Shown: piece after piece, positions 31,572-40,411 of the stretch | How the letters are laid out: each line of letters begins with the position of its first letter | Numbering within the stretch: position 1 is the first letter of the stretch | Source: a virus | IMG/VR virus record: IMGVR_UViG_3300009073_000022 | Coordinates: 1-43,344 of that record | Length of the DNA: 43,344 nt | Direction: 5' to 3' (one strand) | The notes under the pieces: model-generated | Database searches by the model: none | Told to the model about the DNA's origin: nothing | The model's input: the letters and a program-made list of their open reading frames with translations, nothing else | Made by a program: the position numbers and the translations under genes

Positions 31572-32909
31572 ATGGCTTTAATGAAAAAAATTCCAAAGAA
31601 AGAACGAATGGCGATTATCGATCAGCTAGAAGAACGAAATCTATTCTTTCGAAAGTTTTGGGGTTGTTCAGATATATTCTGGACTGATGTAATTCCTACC
31701 GCTGCTGTTACTAGTGTAAATGGTAGAATTCAATTCCTATTCAACCCTGAGTTCTGGGAAAGCCTATCTGAACGTGCTCGATTGTTCGTGGTATGCCATG
31801 AGCAATTACACCTTTTGAATAATCACTTCAGTCGTATGAAGTTCCAAGAAGGTAACGCACAATTAAAAAACGTAGCTGCCGATGTAGCTATAAACGAATT
31901 GCTGGTTAGACATTTTGAATTTGAAAAAACCGATCTTCCTGACTGGAAAAACTATTGCTGGTTAGAAACTACGTTTAAAGATCCTAAGTTTGATTTTGTT
32001 TCTGATAATGAAACAGCAGAATACTATTACTCTATTCTTTTAGCTCAACAAGAAGAAAGACAAAAAGAGCTTGCAGAAAAAATTCGCAACGGTGAAGTCA
32101 AAGTAGTTCCCGGTGAAAGCATGGAAGGTGATGGTGAAGGTCTACCAATGCCTTTGGATGATCATCAGTTTTCAGCACAAGAACAAGATCAATTGTCTGA
32201 TGAATTGCGTGAAGCTATTGAAGAAGCACTTGAGGAATATGAAGAAAATAATCCAAAAAGTAAAGAAATCAAGCAAGCTGCTAAGCGAATAGAATATCGC
32301 AAAGGTAAAAAAGCTGGTAATGTTCATGGCTTGGATTCAATGCAATATAACTTTCCTGTACCTAAACGTAAAAGCTGGAAAGCTCTATGGTTGAAGCTTT
32401 GTAAAAGTGTGCATGATCAAAAACAACACGGCCATTGGGCTTTTATTGATCGTAGAATGGTTTTACTTAAAACTGGCGTTGATTTACCCGGCGAACATGT
32501 TAAAGAATTTACGAAAAAAACTAAAGTATTAATCTATCTTGATACTTCTGGGTCATGTGTTAATGACAGCGAGTTTTTCTTGAATAATGCAATGTCATTA
32601 CCAAGAGATTTGTTTGAAGTTAAATATTTTGGCTTTGACACTGAAGTATATTCAATAGCTAAAAACCCACCATATAACTTACAAGGTGGTGGTGGTACTT
32701 CATTCAACTGTATTCGTGATCATGTAGAAAACGAAAATGGTTATTATGATGCTGTATTTGTATTTACCGATGGATGTGCTGGTCGAACTACACCAGAATA
32801 CCCTAAGAAATGGGTTTGGTTTATAACTCCAGATGGCACAGAAGACGCAACATCTATTGGTAGTAAGGTTTATCGTCTAGGCGATAAAGGAATGGAGTGG
32901 AGAAAATAG
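31572..32909 (+). CDS. DUF2201-type HExxH / VWA-like partner of the MoxR ATPase
   Basis: The 445-residue protein has the two-part layout of DUF2201 proteins. The amino part contains CHEQLHLLNNH (HExxH at residues 76-80, third His at 85), a zinc-protease-like motif. A middle acidic helical part follows (EDQLSDELREAIEEALEEY and neighbours). The carboxy part is a VWA-like domain with the MIDAS sequence DTSGSC, a GGGGTSF block and VFVFTDGCAG, the metal-ion-dependent adhesion-site residues. These proteins typically pair with MoxR ATPases as here. The start is chosen from the first ATG near the -10 box. The partner gene is separated by a terminator, so the two could be separately controlled. Confidence 0.82.
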   Translation: MALMKKIPKKERMAIIDQLEERNLFFRKFWGCSDIFWTDVIPTAAVTSVNGRIQFLFNPEFWESLSERARLFVVCHEQLHLLNNHFSRMKFQEGNAQLKNVAADVAINELLVRHFEFEKTDLPDWKNYCWLETTFKDPKFDFVSDNETAEYYYSILLAQQEERQKELAEKIRNGEVKVVPGESMEGDGEGLPMPLDDHQFSAQEQDQLSDELREAIEEALEEYEENNPKSKEIKQAAKRIEYRKGKKAGNVHGLDSMQYNFPVPKRKSWKALWLKLCKSVHDQKQHGHWAFIDRRMVLLKTGVDLPGEHVKEFTKKTKVLIYLDTSGSCVNDSEFFLNNAMSLPRDLFEVKYFGFDTEVYSIAKNPPYNLQGGGGTSFNCIRDHVENENGYYDAVFVFTDGCAGRTTPEYPKKWVWFITPDGTEDATSIGSKVYRLGDKGMEWRK

Positions 32910-32910
32910 A

Positions 32911-33552
32911 ATGGCGATGAACTTTGAATTTATACTAGGTTTGGATTGTGAAACAACTGGAGTCTGTGTAAAGAACAATGATCCATTATATAACAAAAAA
33001 ACCAAAGAGAAACATCAAGCTCTCTCTTGGGGTTTTCTTGTTATTGATGCACTCACATATAAAGTGATTGAAAAATTGTATCTTGAAGTTAAGTGGAACG
33101 AGGAATCAATTCAACAAAAAGAAAAAGATCCTGAGTTTGGTCAATACGCAGTAAACATTCATGGTCTATCCCAAGATTATCTGGACGTAAATGGTGTCGA
33201 TGAAGAAGAAGCTGTAAGACAAATTGCTAACTTGATAATTAAATATTGGGGTACAAGCTCACCATTAAACTGTCTTGGACATAATGTACATTTTGATATT
33301 CGATTTTTACAGGATGTATTTGAACGTCACGAACTTACTCTTAGATTCAGTCAACGTCATGTAGATTCATTCTCGTTAGCACATCCACTTTGGAATGCTC
33401 ATAACTCTGATGAATTATTTAATTTATTGGTTGGTACGGAAAGGAAAGACCATAATGCTTTGGAAGATATCGAAATGACTTTGGAATCAATAAAAGTCAC
33501 TCGTGATCTATTCACTAAGTTTTTATCGGAAAATAATATCGAGCGACTATAA
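32911..33552 (+). CDS. DnaQ-like 3'-5' exonuclease
   Basis: The 213-residue protein has the three exonuclease motifs of the DEDDh class: LDCETTG (Asp12, Glu14), a middle HNVHFDIRFL and a late HNALEDIEMT (His and Asp). Members trim RNA or DNA 3' ends or proofread. The insertion NEESIQQKEKDPEFGQYAVNIHGL carries the family's His-Gly-Leu. It starts two bases after the VWA gene with GGAG upstream, so it is in the same unit. T4 DexA is a different exonuclease in the same superfamily; I cannot say this is DexA. Next follows a late promoter. Confidence 0.85.
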   Translation: MAMNFEFILGLDCETTGVCVKNNDPLYNKKTKEKHQALSWGFLVIDALTYKVIEKLYLEVKWNEESIQQKEKDPEFGQYAVNIHGLSQDYLDVNGVDEEEAVRQIANLIIKYWGTSSPLNCLGHNVHFDIRFLQDVFERHELTLRFSQRHVDSFSLAHPLWNAHNSDELFNLLVGTERKDHNALEDIEMTLESIKVTRDLFTKFLSENNIERL

Positions 33553-33555
33553 ATA
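33548..33555 (+). promoter_or_regulatory. T4-type late promoter (TATAAATACTAT)
   Basis: TATAAATA followed by CTAT is an almost perfect extended match to the T4 late promoter. It overlaps the exonuclease stop and lies 30 bases before the small gene at 33585. Confidence 0.85.
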
Positions 33556-33584
33556 CTATATAATTAATTATTATAGGTTTTATT

Positions 33585-33812
33585 ATGTCAGCATTAAAAG
33601 AATTATTATCTGAAGCTCGTAAGCGCAGAGTTGCCAACGTAGGCACTAAGGCTGAAAAGGATGAAGCTATGGGCGGTCGCACTAATAACTTCGTAGCCAA
33701 GAACTCACAGAACATGACAGGCGCTGGAGCGCACGAAGATAAAAATGGCAAGAAAGCATCCAGAAATCGCCAGAAGCGAGACTGGAAAAAAGAGGCCAAA
33801 TCAGAATATTGA
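33585..33812 (+). CDS. Small basic late protein, possible internal head protein
   Basis: Not recognised. The 75-residue protein is strongly basic and begins MSALKELLSEARKRR. The Leu-Ser-Glu followed by Ala at residues 8-10 is a good fit to the T4 prohead protease cut rule Leu/Ile-x-Glu, at the end of a short amphipathic helix such as the capsid-targeting peptides of T4 internal proteins (for example MKTYQEFIAEAR). The remainder (RTNNFVAKNSQN, KKASRNRQKRDWKKEAK) is Lys/Arg/Asn-rich, suited to binding packaged DNA. The late promoter is nearly perfect. The case is stronger than for the gene at 2797. Confidence 0.6.
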   Translation: MSALKELLSEARKRRVANVGTKAEKDEAMGGRTNNFVAKNSQNMTGAGAHEDKNGKKASRNRQKRDWKKEAKSEY

Positions 33813-33873
33813 ACCAGTCGAGGTTTTTCGTTAATTAAAAATTAATTTTAAATTAATTTTGTGAATTAATAGA

Positions 33874-33902
33874 TTGTCTCTCACTCCCGTATCATTTACA
33901 AT
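33874..33902 (+). promoter_or_regulatory. Sigma70-type promoter for rIIA
   Basis: TTGTCT and TACAAT are 17 bases apart. The upstream sequence is AT-rich with repeated AATTAATTTT, possibly an UP element. The start is about 33909, giving a short leader before the rIIA ATG. Confidence 0.6.
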
Positions 33903-33943
33903 GTCCGTATTGATATTAACAAGTAATAACAACGGGAAAAGAC

Positions 33944-36349
33944 ATGAAGATCAACAAGACGAAATCACAGGTTTTACGTGGAGGCGCAGTAGGCGCTGAA
34001 ACAAGTTTTTCACTAAATCAAAGTCAACACGCATTTGAAATTCTAAGTTCTGGTCTATACACAGACTCTGTAAATGCGATTGTTCGAGAATTATCATCAA
34101 ACGCATACGATTCACATCGTATCAACGGTAACGCCGATGAGCCGTTTGAAATTCATATTCCAAGTACACTAGAACCATACTTCTCTATTCGAGATTTTGG
34201 TACTGGTCTTTCACCCGAAGATGTAAAGGGTTTATATTCAACTTATTTTGAAACAACTAAATCTGCATCAAATGATTTTATTGGTGGATTTGGTCTTGGT
34301 TCAAAAACTCCATTTTCTTACACAGATAATTTTCAAGTCACATCTTACATGGATGGTACTGCCTACATGTTTGCAGTATTTGTTGAAGATGGTTATCCTA
34401 AGATTGCTGAAATGGGTTCAAAAGATACTCCAGAGCGCAACGGTCTTGATGTTCGTATATCTTCTTCTGAGACAGAGCGATTCGTAACAGCGATTGAACA
34501 CTTCACCGCATACTTTACCGTTCGCCCTACAATTAAAAATTACAGCGAAACAATGTATGATGAAGATAATGTTCGTAATAAATCAGATTCAAACTTAAAC
34601 GATCCTGATGGTGAATGGATGTTTGCTTCTAGATTGTCTGGTTGGGGTAACGACAATAAAGTTGGTGCCATATACGGTCAAGTTCCATATCCTGTAGATT
34701 ATTCTTTGGTTCAGCAACAACTAGAGAAGCGTATTTCAGAAGAAGCATTAACAATGTATAAAGCACTTGCACCATATGTAGTGTTCTTGTTCGATGTTGG
34801 TGAAATATCAGTTACAGCTAACCGCGAAGATATGAAGTATGATGATGTTACGATTAAATCATTTGCATCTAAAATCAAAAAACTGCATAAGTTTTTTAAT
34901 GATACTGTTCGTGAGACTGTTGAGAATTACGAAAAGAATAATTCATTGACTGCTATATATACGCATTTAATGGATAATGTATTCCCTGATTCTGAGTATC
35001 TTGGATTTATCGATTATGACAGCATAGATTGTCCTGAGTTTTCACAGGTCAAAGATATGCTTGGTGGTTACAATAAAGATTATATTAATCGTTCTATCAA
35101 CCACATCCCAGATGAAATTATGACTACGATCTTCAAAGGATTTTCTTTGTCGTATCTTAAAGAATCAACTTCTAGAAAAACTCATGAAAATCTTGTATCA
35201 GTAACATCTAAGTTGCCTAGTAATAGATTACTAGAGGGTCAAGGAACGCAATTTCAGTTTATCGTTGTAGATGAACATAGACTTGGTGTTGCCAAAGCAA
35301 AACAATATGCTCTTGACAACTATGATGAAGTTGGTCATTTTGTTTTGATCAAAGCCGATAACAAAGATGCATTAGAATCTGTTGATTATCCACAAAAAAT
35401 CGAAGCTATTCGTAACTGGTTGTTGAATCCAGAATTATTGTTTGTTAGTAACATGACATACACTAAGCCTGAAAGAGTCAAATCAATTACCACAAGCAGT
35501 GGCAAACAGCGTGTGGTTAGTGGTGCAACATATCAGTCAGATTACAATATTAGTAGCTGGCATGTTCGTGATTCTTCTATTGATATGGAGAAGGGCGGCG
35601 TATATGTATATGTAGCTGGTGGGAACAATGTGTATTTTGGTAGTAAAGCAAAACCAGAATTTGCAGCAGCATATAAACTTCCAGAATATACAAAGACTAA
35701 AGCATTGGTTACGCTTTACAATGACTCAAAGAGTGACACTTCAGATCATATAGAAACGTCTGACATTATAGGTGTATCAGCAGCCGATATTAAATTGTTT
35801 GATGCGGATGAAAACTGGACGAACATCTTTGATGTGATTCGTCCACAGGCTACAAGCGATATAGAAAGATATGCTGATATGAATTCTGAATATTTTTCTT
35901 TGAAATCTTCTGCTTTGGGATTTACAACTGTGCAGTTTAGTTATTCACATGATACGAATAATGAAATTATAAAGTTTGCTTCATATCTTGCTGATACGAT
36001 TGTAAATGGTGATACATTAGTTGATGATTTTCCTAATTTAGCACATACTACATTAATTAAAAATGCTAAATTGCTGGCCGCTAATATCACCCGAAGAACT
36101 GAATTGGAAAATTATGCTGAAGGGGAATTTTTCAAAACAGTTAAAGGCTTGTGTACCACCAACACTAGCGATATTGAATCGAATACTAGTAACCCAGATT
36201 ACATTACTTCTTTCATTGATAATATGATAGAAGACACTGCAAAGGCGTATCCAATGATGCGATATATGAACAGTGTTCACACAACTGAACTTAGATTAGT
36301 GTTAGAATACGCTGATATGATCGAAACCAACAAATTGAATAAGGGATAA
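33944..36349 (+). CDS. rIIA: rIIA-like protein
   Basis: The T4 rII proteins are membrane-associated factors that control lysis behaviour and growth on lambda lysogens. The 801-residue protein (T4 about 725) carries the GHKL ATPase fold known for the family: VRELSSNAYDSH (Glu49, Asn53), DFGTG at 84-88 and GGFGLGS at 114-120. A second alpha/beta region (SVTANREDMKYDD) and a long helical end follow. rIIB is next, five bases on, as in T4. A sigma70 promoter lies upstream. The exact biochemical role is unknown in T4 as well. Confidence 0.9.
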   Translation: MKINKTKSQVLRGGAVGAETSFSLNQSQHAFEILSSGLYTDSVNAIVRELSSNAYDSHRINGNADEPFEIHIPSTLEPYFSIRDFGTGLSPEDVKGLYSTYFETTKSASNDFIGGFGLGSKTPFSYTDNFQVTSYMDGTAYMFAVFVEDGYPKIAEMGSKDTPERNGLDVRISSSETERFVTAIEHFTAYFTVRPTIKNYSETMYDEDNVRNKSDSNLNDPDGEWMFASRLSGWGNDNKVGAIYGQVPYPVDYSLVQQQLEKRISEEALTMYKALAPYVVFLFDVGEISVTANREDMKYDDVTIKSFASKIKKLHKFFNDTVRETVENYEKNNSLTAIYTHLMDNVFPDSEYLGFIDYDSIDCPEFSQVKDMLGGYNKDYINRSINHIPDEIMTTIFKGFSLSYLKESTSRKTHENLVSVTSKLPSNRLLEGQGTQFQFIVVDEHRLGVAKAKQYALDNYDEVGHFVLIKADNKDALESVDYPQKIEAIRNWLLNPELLFVSNMTYTKPERVKSITTSSGKQRVVSGATYQSDYNISSWHVRDSSIDMEKGGVYVYVAGGNNVYFGSKAKPEFAAAYKLPEYTKTKALVTLYNDSKSDTSDHIETSDIIGVSAADIKLFDADENWTNIFDVIRPQATSDIERYADMNSEYFSLKSSALGFTTVQFSYSHDTNNEIIKFASYLADTIVNGDTLVDDFPNLAHTTLIKNAKLLAANITRRTELENYAEGEFFKTVKGLCTTNTSDIESNTSNPDYITSFIDNMIEDTAKAYPMMRYMNSVHTTELRLVLEYADMIETNKLNKG

Positions 36350-36353
36350 GAAC

Positions 36354-37415
36354 ATGAACTCATTTATAATGACAGGCACTGGAATCACCGTCTTTCTAGC
36401 TGATAGCGGTGAAACTCACACAGTTGATTCAAACCATACGAATTTTAACCAAATCTGTAAAGCAGTTTCGGCTGGCGAGTTTGATGATGTACTCGCTATG
36501 ATTAGTCCTAAAGCTGCTATGGAGAAGTTCACTTATAACTCTCCTGAATTTAAAATTGAAGGTGGACAGGTCTTCTATAAAGACCGTCTTATTAAAAACT
36601 ATGCCTGTGACATTATGATCGAAATGGCTATGAAAGATATGGATGTTTCATACATCGAAAAATTTCTAGCAAATTTGTATGATAATCCATCACGAAAAGC
36701 AGTGAATGATTTATACAAATTCCTTGAAAAAGGTCAATTGCCAATCACTCCAGATGGTCATTTTGTCGCATACAAAGTGATAACTGAAGATTTTAAGGAT
36801 TGCCGAACAAGCACATTCGATAACAGTATAGGCTCTATCGTAGAAATGGAGCGTAATGAAGTTGATGAAGATGCAGACCGTTTATGTTCTTATGGATTAC
36901 ATTTTTGTTCTCTTGAATATATTGGTTGGTTTTCCAATAAGCGAAATCGAGTAGTTGCAGTTAAAATCAATCCTCGTGATGTTGTTGCTATTACACCAGA
37001 TCATAATGAATCTAAAGGCCGCTGCTGCAAGTACGAAGTATTGCGTGAAATGGATGGTTACTATGATCCAGAAGCAGCAGATCGAGAAGATGCTGAGCGC
37101 GAAGCTCGACAGCGAGAAGAACTGCATCATCAAACTATCTATGGATATGACGATGATGAATATGAAGAAAATAATCTCGATGAAGATGAATGCTACGCAT
37201 GTGGTGAAACAGAAGAATATTGTGATTGCCATGAAGAAGAAAATGATAATGACGATGAAGTTATCATTGCAATTAATACTGCAAATGGTGTTGAATACGA
37301 ATACGGCGATGTAGAAGAAGCATCCGATCAGACTGGTATTAGAGCAGATATTATAGAAGAAGTTCTAGCAGATAATCTTGAAACTGCATTAGGCTATACA
37401 TTCGAGTGGAGATAA
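36354..37415 (+). CDS. rIIB: rIIB-like protein
   Basis: This 353-residue protein pairs with rIIA (T4 rIIB is about 312). Recognisable parts: FLANLYDNPSRKAVNDLYKFLE, the HFVAYKVITEDFKDCRT block, LCSYGLHFCSLEYI, and VVAVKINPRDVVAITPDHNESKGRC, which match the conserved family middle. The carboxy end (about 235-353) is very acidic with a Cys-rich patch (ECYACGETEEYCDC) that could bind zinc and ends with an EYGDVEEASDQTGI helix; this tail is longer than in T4. It starts five bases after the rIIA stop, so both are co-translated. A hairpin terminator/promoter element follows. Confidence 0.9.
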   Translation: MNSFIMTGTGITVFLADSGETHTVDSNHTNFNQICKAVSAGEFDDVLAMISPKAAMEKFTYNSPEFKIEGGQVFYKDRLIKNYACDIMIEMAMKDMDVSYIEKFLANLYDNPSRKAVNDLYKFLEKGQLPITPDGHFVAYKVITEDFKDCRTSTFDNSIGSIVEMERNEVDEDADRLCSYGLHFCSLEYIGWFSNKRNRVVAVKINPRDVVAITPDHNESKGRCCKYEVLREMDGYYDPEAADREDAEREARQREELHHQTIYGYDDDEYEENNLDEDECYACGETEEYCDCHEEENDNDDEVIIAINTANGVEYEYGDVEEASDQTGIRADIIEEVLADNLETALGYTFEWR

Positions 37416-37428
37416 TCCAATTTAATTC

Positions 37429-37457
37429 TTGACCGCTTTGTTAGCACGTAGTAATAT
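37429..37457 (+). promoter_or_regulatory. Sigma70-type promoter for the PRPP synthetase gene
   Basis: TTGACC and TAATAT are 17 bases apart, and a TATAAT overlaps at 37455-37460. The start of transcription (near 37463-37467) falls inside the left arm of the following hairpin. Confidence 0.65.
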
Positions 37458-37492
37458 AATGGCTCATCAAATAGATGGGCCATTATTGTTTT
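37458..37492 (+). terminator. Hairpin terminator overlapping a promoter
   Basis: AATGGCTCATC (37458-37468) pairs with GATGGGCCATT (37474-37484) across a 5-base loop with one G-U, followed by a TATTGTTTT tail. It would end rIIB transcripts. New transcripts from the overlapping promoter start within the left arm, so they cannot form the full stem. Confidence 0.7.
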
Positions 37493-37510
37493 AACCAGCG
37501 AGAAAAGCAC

Positions 37511-38482
37511 ATGCCATTAGACAACAACGTTACTTTCTTCACCGGAACTTCAAATCCAGAACTAGCATTAAAAATAATTAAACAATTACCACTGCCAGCA
37601 GAATTAGGCAAAATGAGTTTATCAAAATTCTCTGATGGAGAATTAAGTTGTAAAATAGAAGAAAACGTTAGAGGCTCAAACGCTTATATAATTCAATCAA
37701 CCTGTGCTCCAGCAAACGATTCAATCATGGAGATAATGGTTATTGCAGACGCTCTATTCAGAGCATCAGTTAATAGCATTACATTAGTAGTTCCTTATTG
37801 GGGATACGCAAGACAGGATCGCAGACCACATCGAGAACGAACTGCCATATCATCTAAGATGGTCGCAACAATGATGGCATCAATTCCCTGCATCACTCAA
37901 ATTATTATTATGGATATCCACTCTGATCAACAGGGTGGATTTTTCGTTTGGCCGATGATCGATGTTCATGCCACAACTATTTTTGTAGACGATATTAAAC
38001 GTCGATATTCATTGGCAGAGCAGAAAAAAATAACATTCGTATCTCCTGATATTGGTGGAGTTGTTAGAAATAGAAAAGCAGCAAAAAAATTAAATGCAGA
38101 GTTGGCTATTATTGATAAACGCCGACCTAAAGAAAATGTAGCAGAAGTGATGAACATCATAGGTGATATAGACGGTCGCCATTGCGTTCTGCTGGACGAT
38201 ATGATTGATACGGCTGGCACAGCATCTAAAGCAGCAGCAGCGCTTAAACAAGCTGGTGCTCTCAGTGTCGTTATGTATGCTACACATCCTGTATTGTCTG
38301 GTTCTGGTTATGAGACAATTGATCAATCTGGCATGGATAAATTAATTGTTACCGATACAATTCCTTTGCGACCTGATCGAATTTGTGATAAGATCGAGGT
38401 TCTTTCGGTAGCGGAATTAATGGCAAAGACTATTAGCAGAATCCTACTGAATGGTTCAGTGGGAGAACTTGATGAAAGTTAG
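37511..38482 (+). CDS. prs: Ribose-phosphate pyrophosphokinase (PRPP synthetase)
   Basis: Prs makes PRPP from ribose-5-phosphate and ATP, the precursor for purine, pyrimidine and NAD synthesis. The 323-residue protein aligns with class I enzymes throughout: KFSDGE, the VVPYWGYARQDRRP catalytic loop, MDIHSDQQGGFF, VSPDIGGVVRNRKAAK and the PRPP-binding DDMIDTAGT at 229-237. I chose the ATG at 37511; the longer frame from 37475 would start inside the hairpin. In known phages prs is usually paired with nadV for NAD salvage; no nadV is in the window. A weak GAGAAAA site precedes the start. The next gene starts inside its last codons. Confidence 0.96.
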   Translation: MPLDNNVTFFTGTSNPELALKIIKQLPLPAELGKMSLSKFSDGELSCKIEENVRGSNAYIIQSTCAPANDSIMEIMVIADALFRASVNSITLVVPYWGYARQDRRPHRERTAISSKMVATMMASIPCITQIIIMDIHSDQQGGFFVWPMIDVHATTIFVDDIKRRYSLAEQKKITFVSPDIGGVVRNRKAAKKLNAELAIIDKRRPKENVAEVMNIIGDIDGRHCVLLDDMIDTAGTASKAAAALKQAGALSVVMYATHPVLSGSGYETIDQSGMDKLIVTDTIPLRPDRICDKIEVLSVAELMAKTISRILLNGSVGELDES

Positions 38483-39197
38483 GATACCAGTACCCGGCGT
38501 TATATTAATTTCTGAAGAAACACAATTTGATATTGCGTATGCATTTATGCGTATGCAGGAATTTTATGAGCATCGAGATATTTCTCGACAGGGAAAATTC
38601 TATTCATTAGATGAAGTAATAGAAAACTACGCATCATTTGGCCCAGACAAAGATAAGAAATTTTCATATCTAGAATCGTGGGCAGGATTTAATGTAAATG
38701 GGAATGTTGTAGATAAATTCCGTGATATGTACAAACCAGACTTCACTGATCGCGAAGCTAAACTATTTGATGCTATTGATAGAACATTAGAACAAGAAGA
38801 AGATGCAACATATAAAGGCAAGTACTATGTCATAGGTACATGCTCAGACCTTTATTTGGATCACGAACTATGTCATGGACTTTTTTACTTATATCCAGAA
38901 TTTAAAAAAGACTCTTTAAAATTAATCAACTCTTTACGTCAAGATCAATATAAAGCTGTTGAAAAGATGTTAATCGATGGTGGATATGCAGCTAATGTCA
39001 TTGATGATGAAATTAATGCTTACATTTCCACTTCAGACATGTATTATATAAAAGAGACAGTATTTGAAGAATTAACAGAAGCACAAATGAAGCATTTTAA
39101 CTGGAATAAAATTTATAAACTAGTTGAAAACTATTGGACATTTAAAGAAGAACACGAGCTTGAAGAAGAAGATCAAATAATCACACTTACAGAGTAA
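38472..39197 (+). CDS. HExxH-containing hypothetical protein (metallopeptidase-like)
   Basis: Not identified with a named family. The 241-residue acidic protein contains HELCH at residues 131-135 inside DLYLDHELCHGLFYL, which fits the zinc-protease HExxH motif. A third ligand is not obvious: an EINAYI segment about 36 residues later could supply a Glu. The rest is helical (QFDIAYAFMRMQEFYE, LKLINSLRQDQYKAVEKM). The ATG at 38472 follows a GGGAG site and overlaps the prs end by 11 bases, so the two are coupled. If active, it may process a phage or host protein; a structural zinc site is the alternative. Confidence 0.65.
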   Translation: MKVRIPVPGVILISEETQFDIAYAFMRMQEFYEHRDISRQGKFYSLDEVIENYASFGPDKDKKFSYLESWAGFNVNGNVVDKFRDMYKPDFTDREAKLFDAIDRTLEQEEDATYKGKYYVIGTCSDLYLDHELCHGLFYLYPEFKKDSLKLINSLRQDQYKAVEKMLIDGGYAANVIDDEINAYISTSDMYYIKETVFEELTEAQMKHFNWNKIYKLVENYWTFKEEHELEEEDQIITLTE

Positions 39198-39202
39198 TTA
39201 AA

Positions 39203-40369
39203 ATGAATTTAGATTTAGAGCCAATGCAGGAAGTATTCCCAACCCTATATAAAAAGGACAGCACTGGAAAGACACGCATTTGGTGTATGGAATTAAATGG
39301 TAATACTTATCGCACAATCGCAGGCGTAAAAGATGGACAGTTAGTTACATCGGAATGGACTACGTGTGCTGAAAAAAATGTAGGCAGAGCCAACGCTACT
39401 ACAGCCGAAGAACAAGCATTGGCAGAAATTGAAGCTCAGTATAAAAAGAAATTGTCGGTTGATTATTTTGAATCGGAAGATAATATTGATGAAGTTAAAG
39501 TATTCAAACCAATGTTAGCTGTTGATTGGATGAAGCGAAAAGCAAAGCTTAAATGGGAACCAGATGCAGGAACAATGATTCAACCTAAATTAGATGGTAT
39601 TCGTTGTATTGCATCTAAGCATGGTTTATTTTCCCGCAACGGAAAACCAATTGTAGCGGTTCCACATATAGAAGAATCATTAATACCGTTTTTCAAATTA
39701 TATCCAGATCATGTACTGGATGGTGAATTGTATAATCATGATCTAAAGGCTGACTTTAATAAAATCGTATCATTGGTTCGTAAGACAAAACCAAAAGCAG
39801 CCGATCTTGTAGAAACATCTGAGAAGGTTCAATATCATATTTACGATGTTGCTGCTGGTGAAGCTGGAGATTTTAGATCAAGAGATGAATTTTTATCTTT
39901 GGCACTATTAATTCGCGATCCTATGATTGCTACTGAAGAAAGTATGCTTAGAGTAGTACCATCTGATTTAATTTTCGATGAAGAAGCTTGTGATCAAATG
40001 CATGGCAAATATATTGCCGATGGTTACGAAGGATCAATTATTCGATTAAACACACCATATGCAGTGGGTAAACGATCCAATAATTTAATGAAACGAAAAG
40101 ATTTCGACGATGAAGAAATGAAGATTGTTGGATATGAACTAGGAAATGGTAATTTTGCTGGCCTACCAAAAGTATTAAAAGTAGATATGGGTGATGGAAC
40201 AATCGCCGATGCAACAATGACTGGAACTAGAGAATATTTAAAAGAAGTTCTGGATAATTTCGGTGATTACATTGGGAAAGAAGCTACTGTACAATACTTT
40301 GGAAAGACTCCCAGTGGAGCTTTACGGTTTCCAGTAGTTAAAGCCTTACATAAAAATTCACGCATATAA
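39203..40369 (+). CDS. ATP-dependent DNA ligase with amino-terminal WGR-like domain
   Basis: The ligase seals nicks using ATP. The adenylated lysine is Lys129 in the motif I sequence QPKLDGIR. Motif III appears as LDGELYNHDL, motif IV as DGYEGSIIRL and motif V as LMKRKDFDDEEMKIV, followed by an OB-like end (GTREYLKEVLDNFGDYIG and ATVQYFGKTPSGALRFP). The 388 residues make it shorter than T4 ligase (487). The first 90 residues (KTRIWCMELNGNTYRTIAG, EWTTCAEKNVGRAN) look like a WGR-type nucleic-acid-binding domain in front of the catalytic core, a less common arrangement. It lies five bases after the HExxH gene. Confidence 0.9.
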   Translation: MNLDLEPMQEVFPTLYKKDSTGKTRIWCMELNGNTYRTIAGVKDGQLVTSEWTTCAEKNVGRANATTAEEQALAEIEAQYKKKLSVDYFESEDNIDEVKVFKPMLAVDWMKRKAKLKWEPDAGTMIQPKLDGIRCIASKHGLFSRNGKPIVAVPHIEESLIPFFKLYPDHVLDGELYNHDLKADFNKIVSLVRKTKPKAADLVETSEKVQYHIYDVAAGEAGDFRSRDEFLSLALLIRDPMIATEESMLRVVPSDLIFDEEACDQMHGKYIADGYEGSIIRLNTPYAVGKRSNNLMKRKDFDDEEMKIVGYELGNGNFAGLPKVLKVDMGDGTIADATMTGTREYLKEVLDNFGDYIGKEATVQYFGKTPSGALRFPVVKALHKNSRI

Positions 40370-40378
40370 GACTTTTGA

Positions 40379-40386
40379 TATAAATA
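40379..40386 (+). promoter_or_regulatory. T4-type late promoter (TATAAATA)
   Basis: A perfect late octamer followed by AAAG, 26 bases before the gene at 40412. Confidence 0.75.
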
Positions 40387-40411
40387 AAAGTATTAAAACA
40401 GTGTAAATTTT

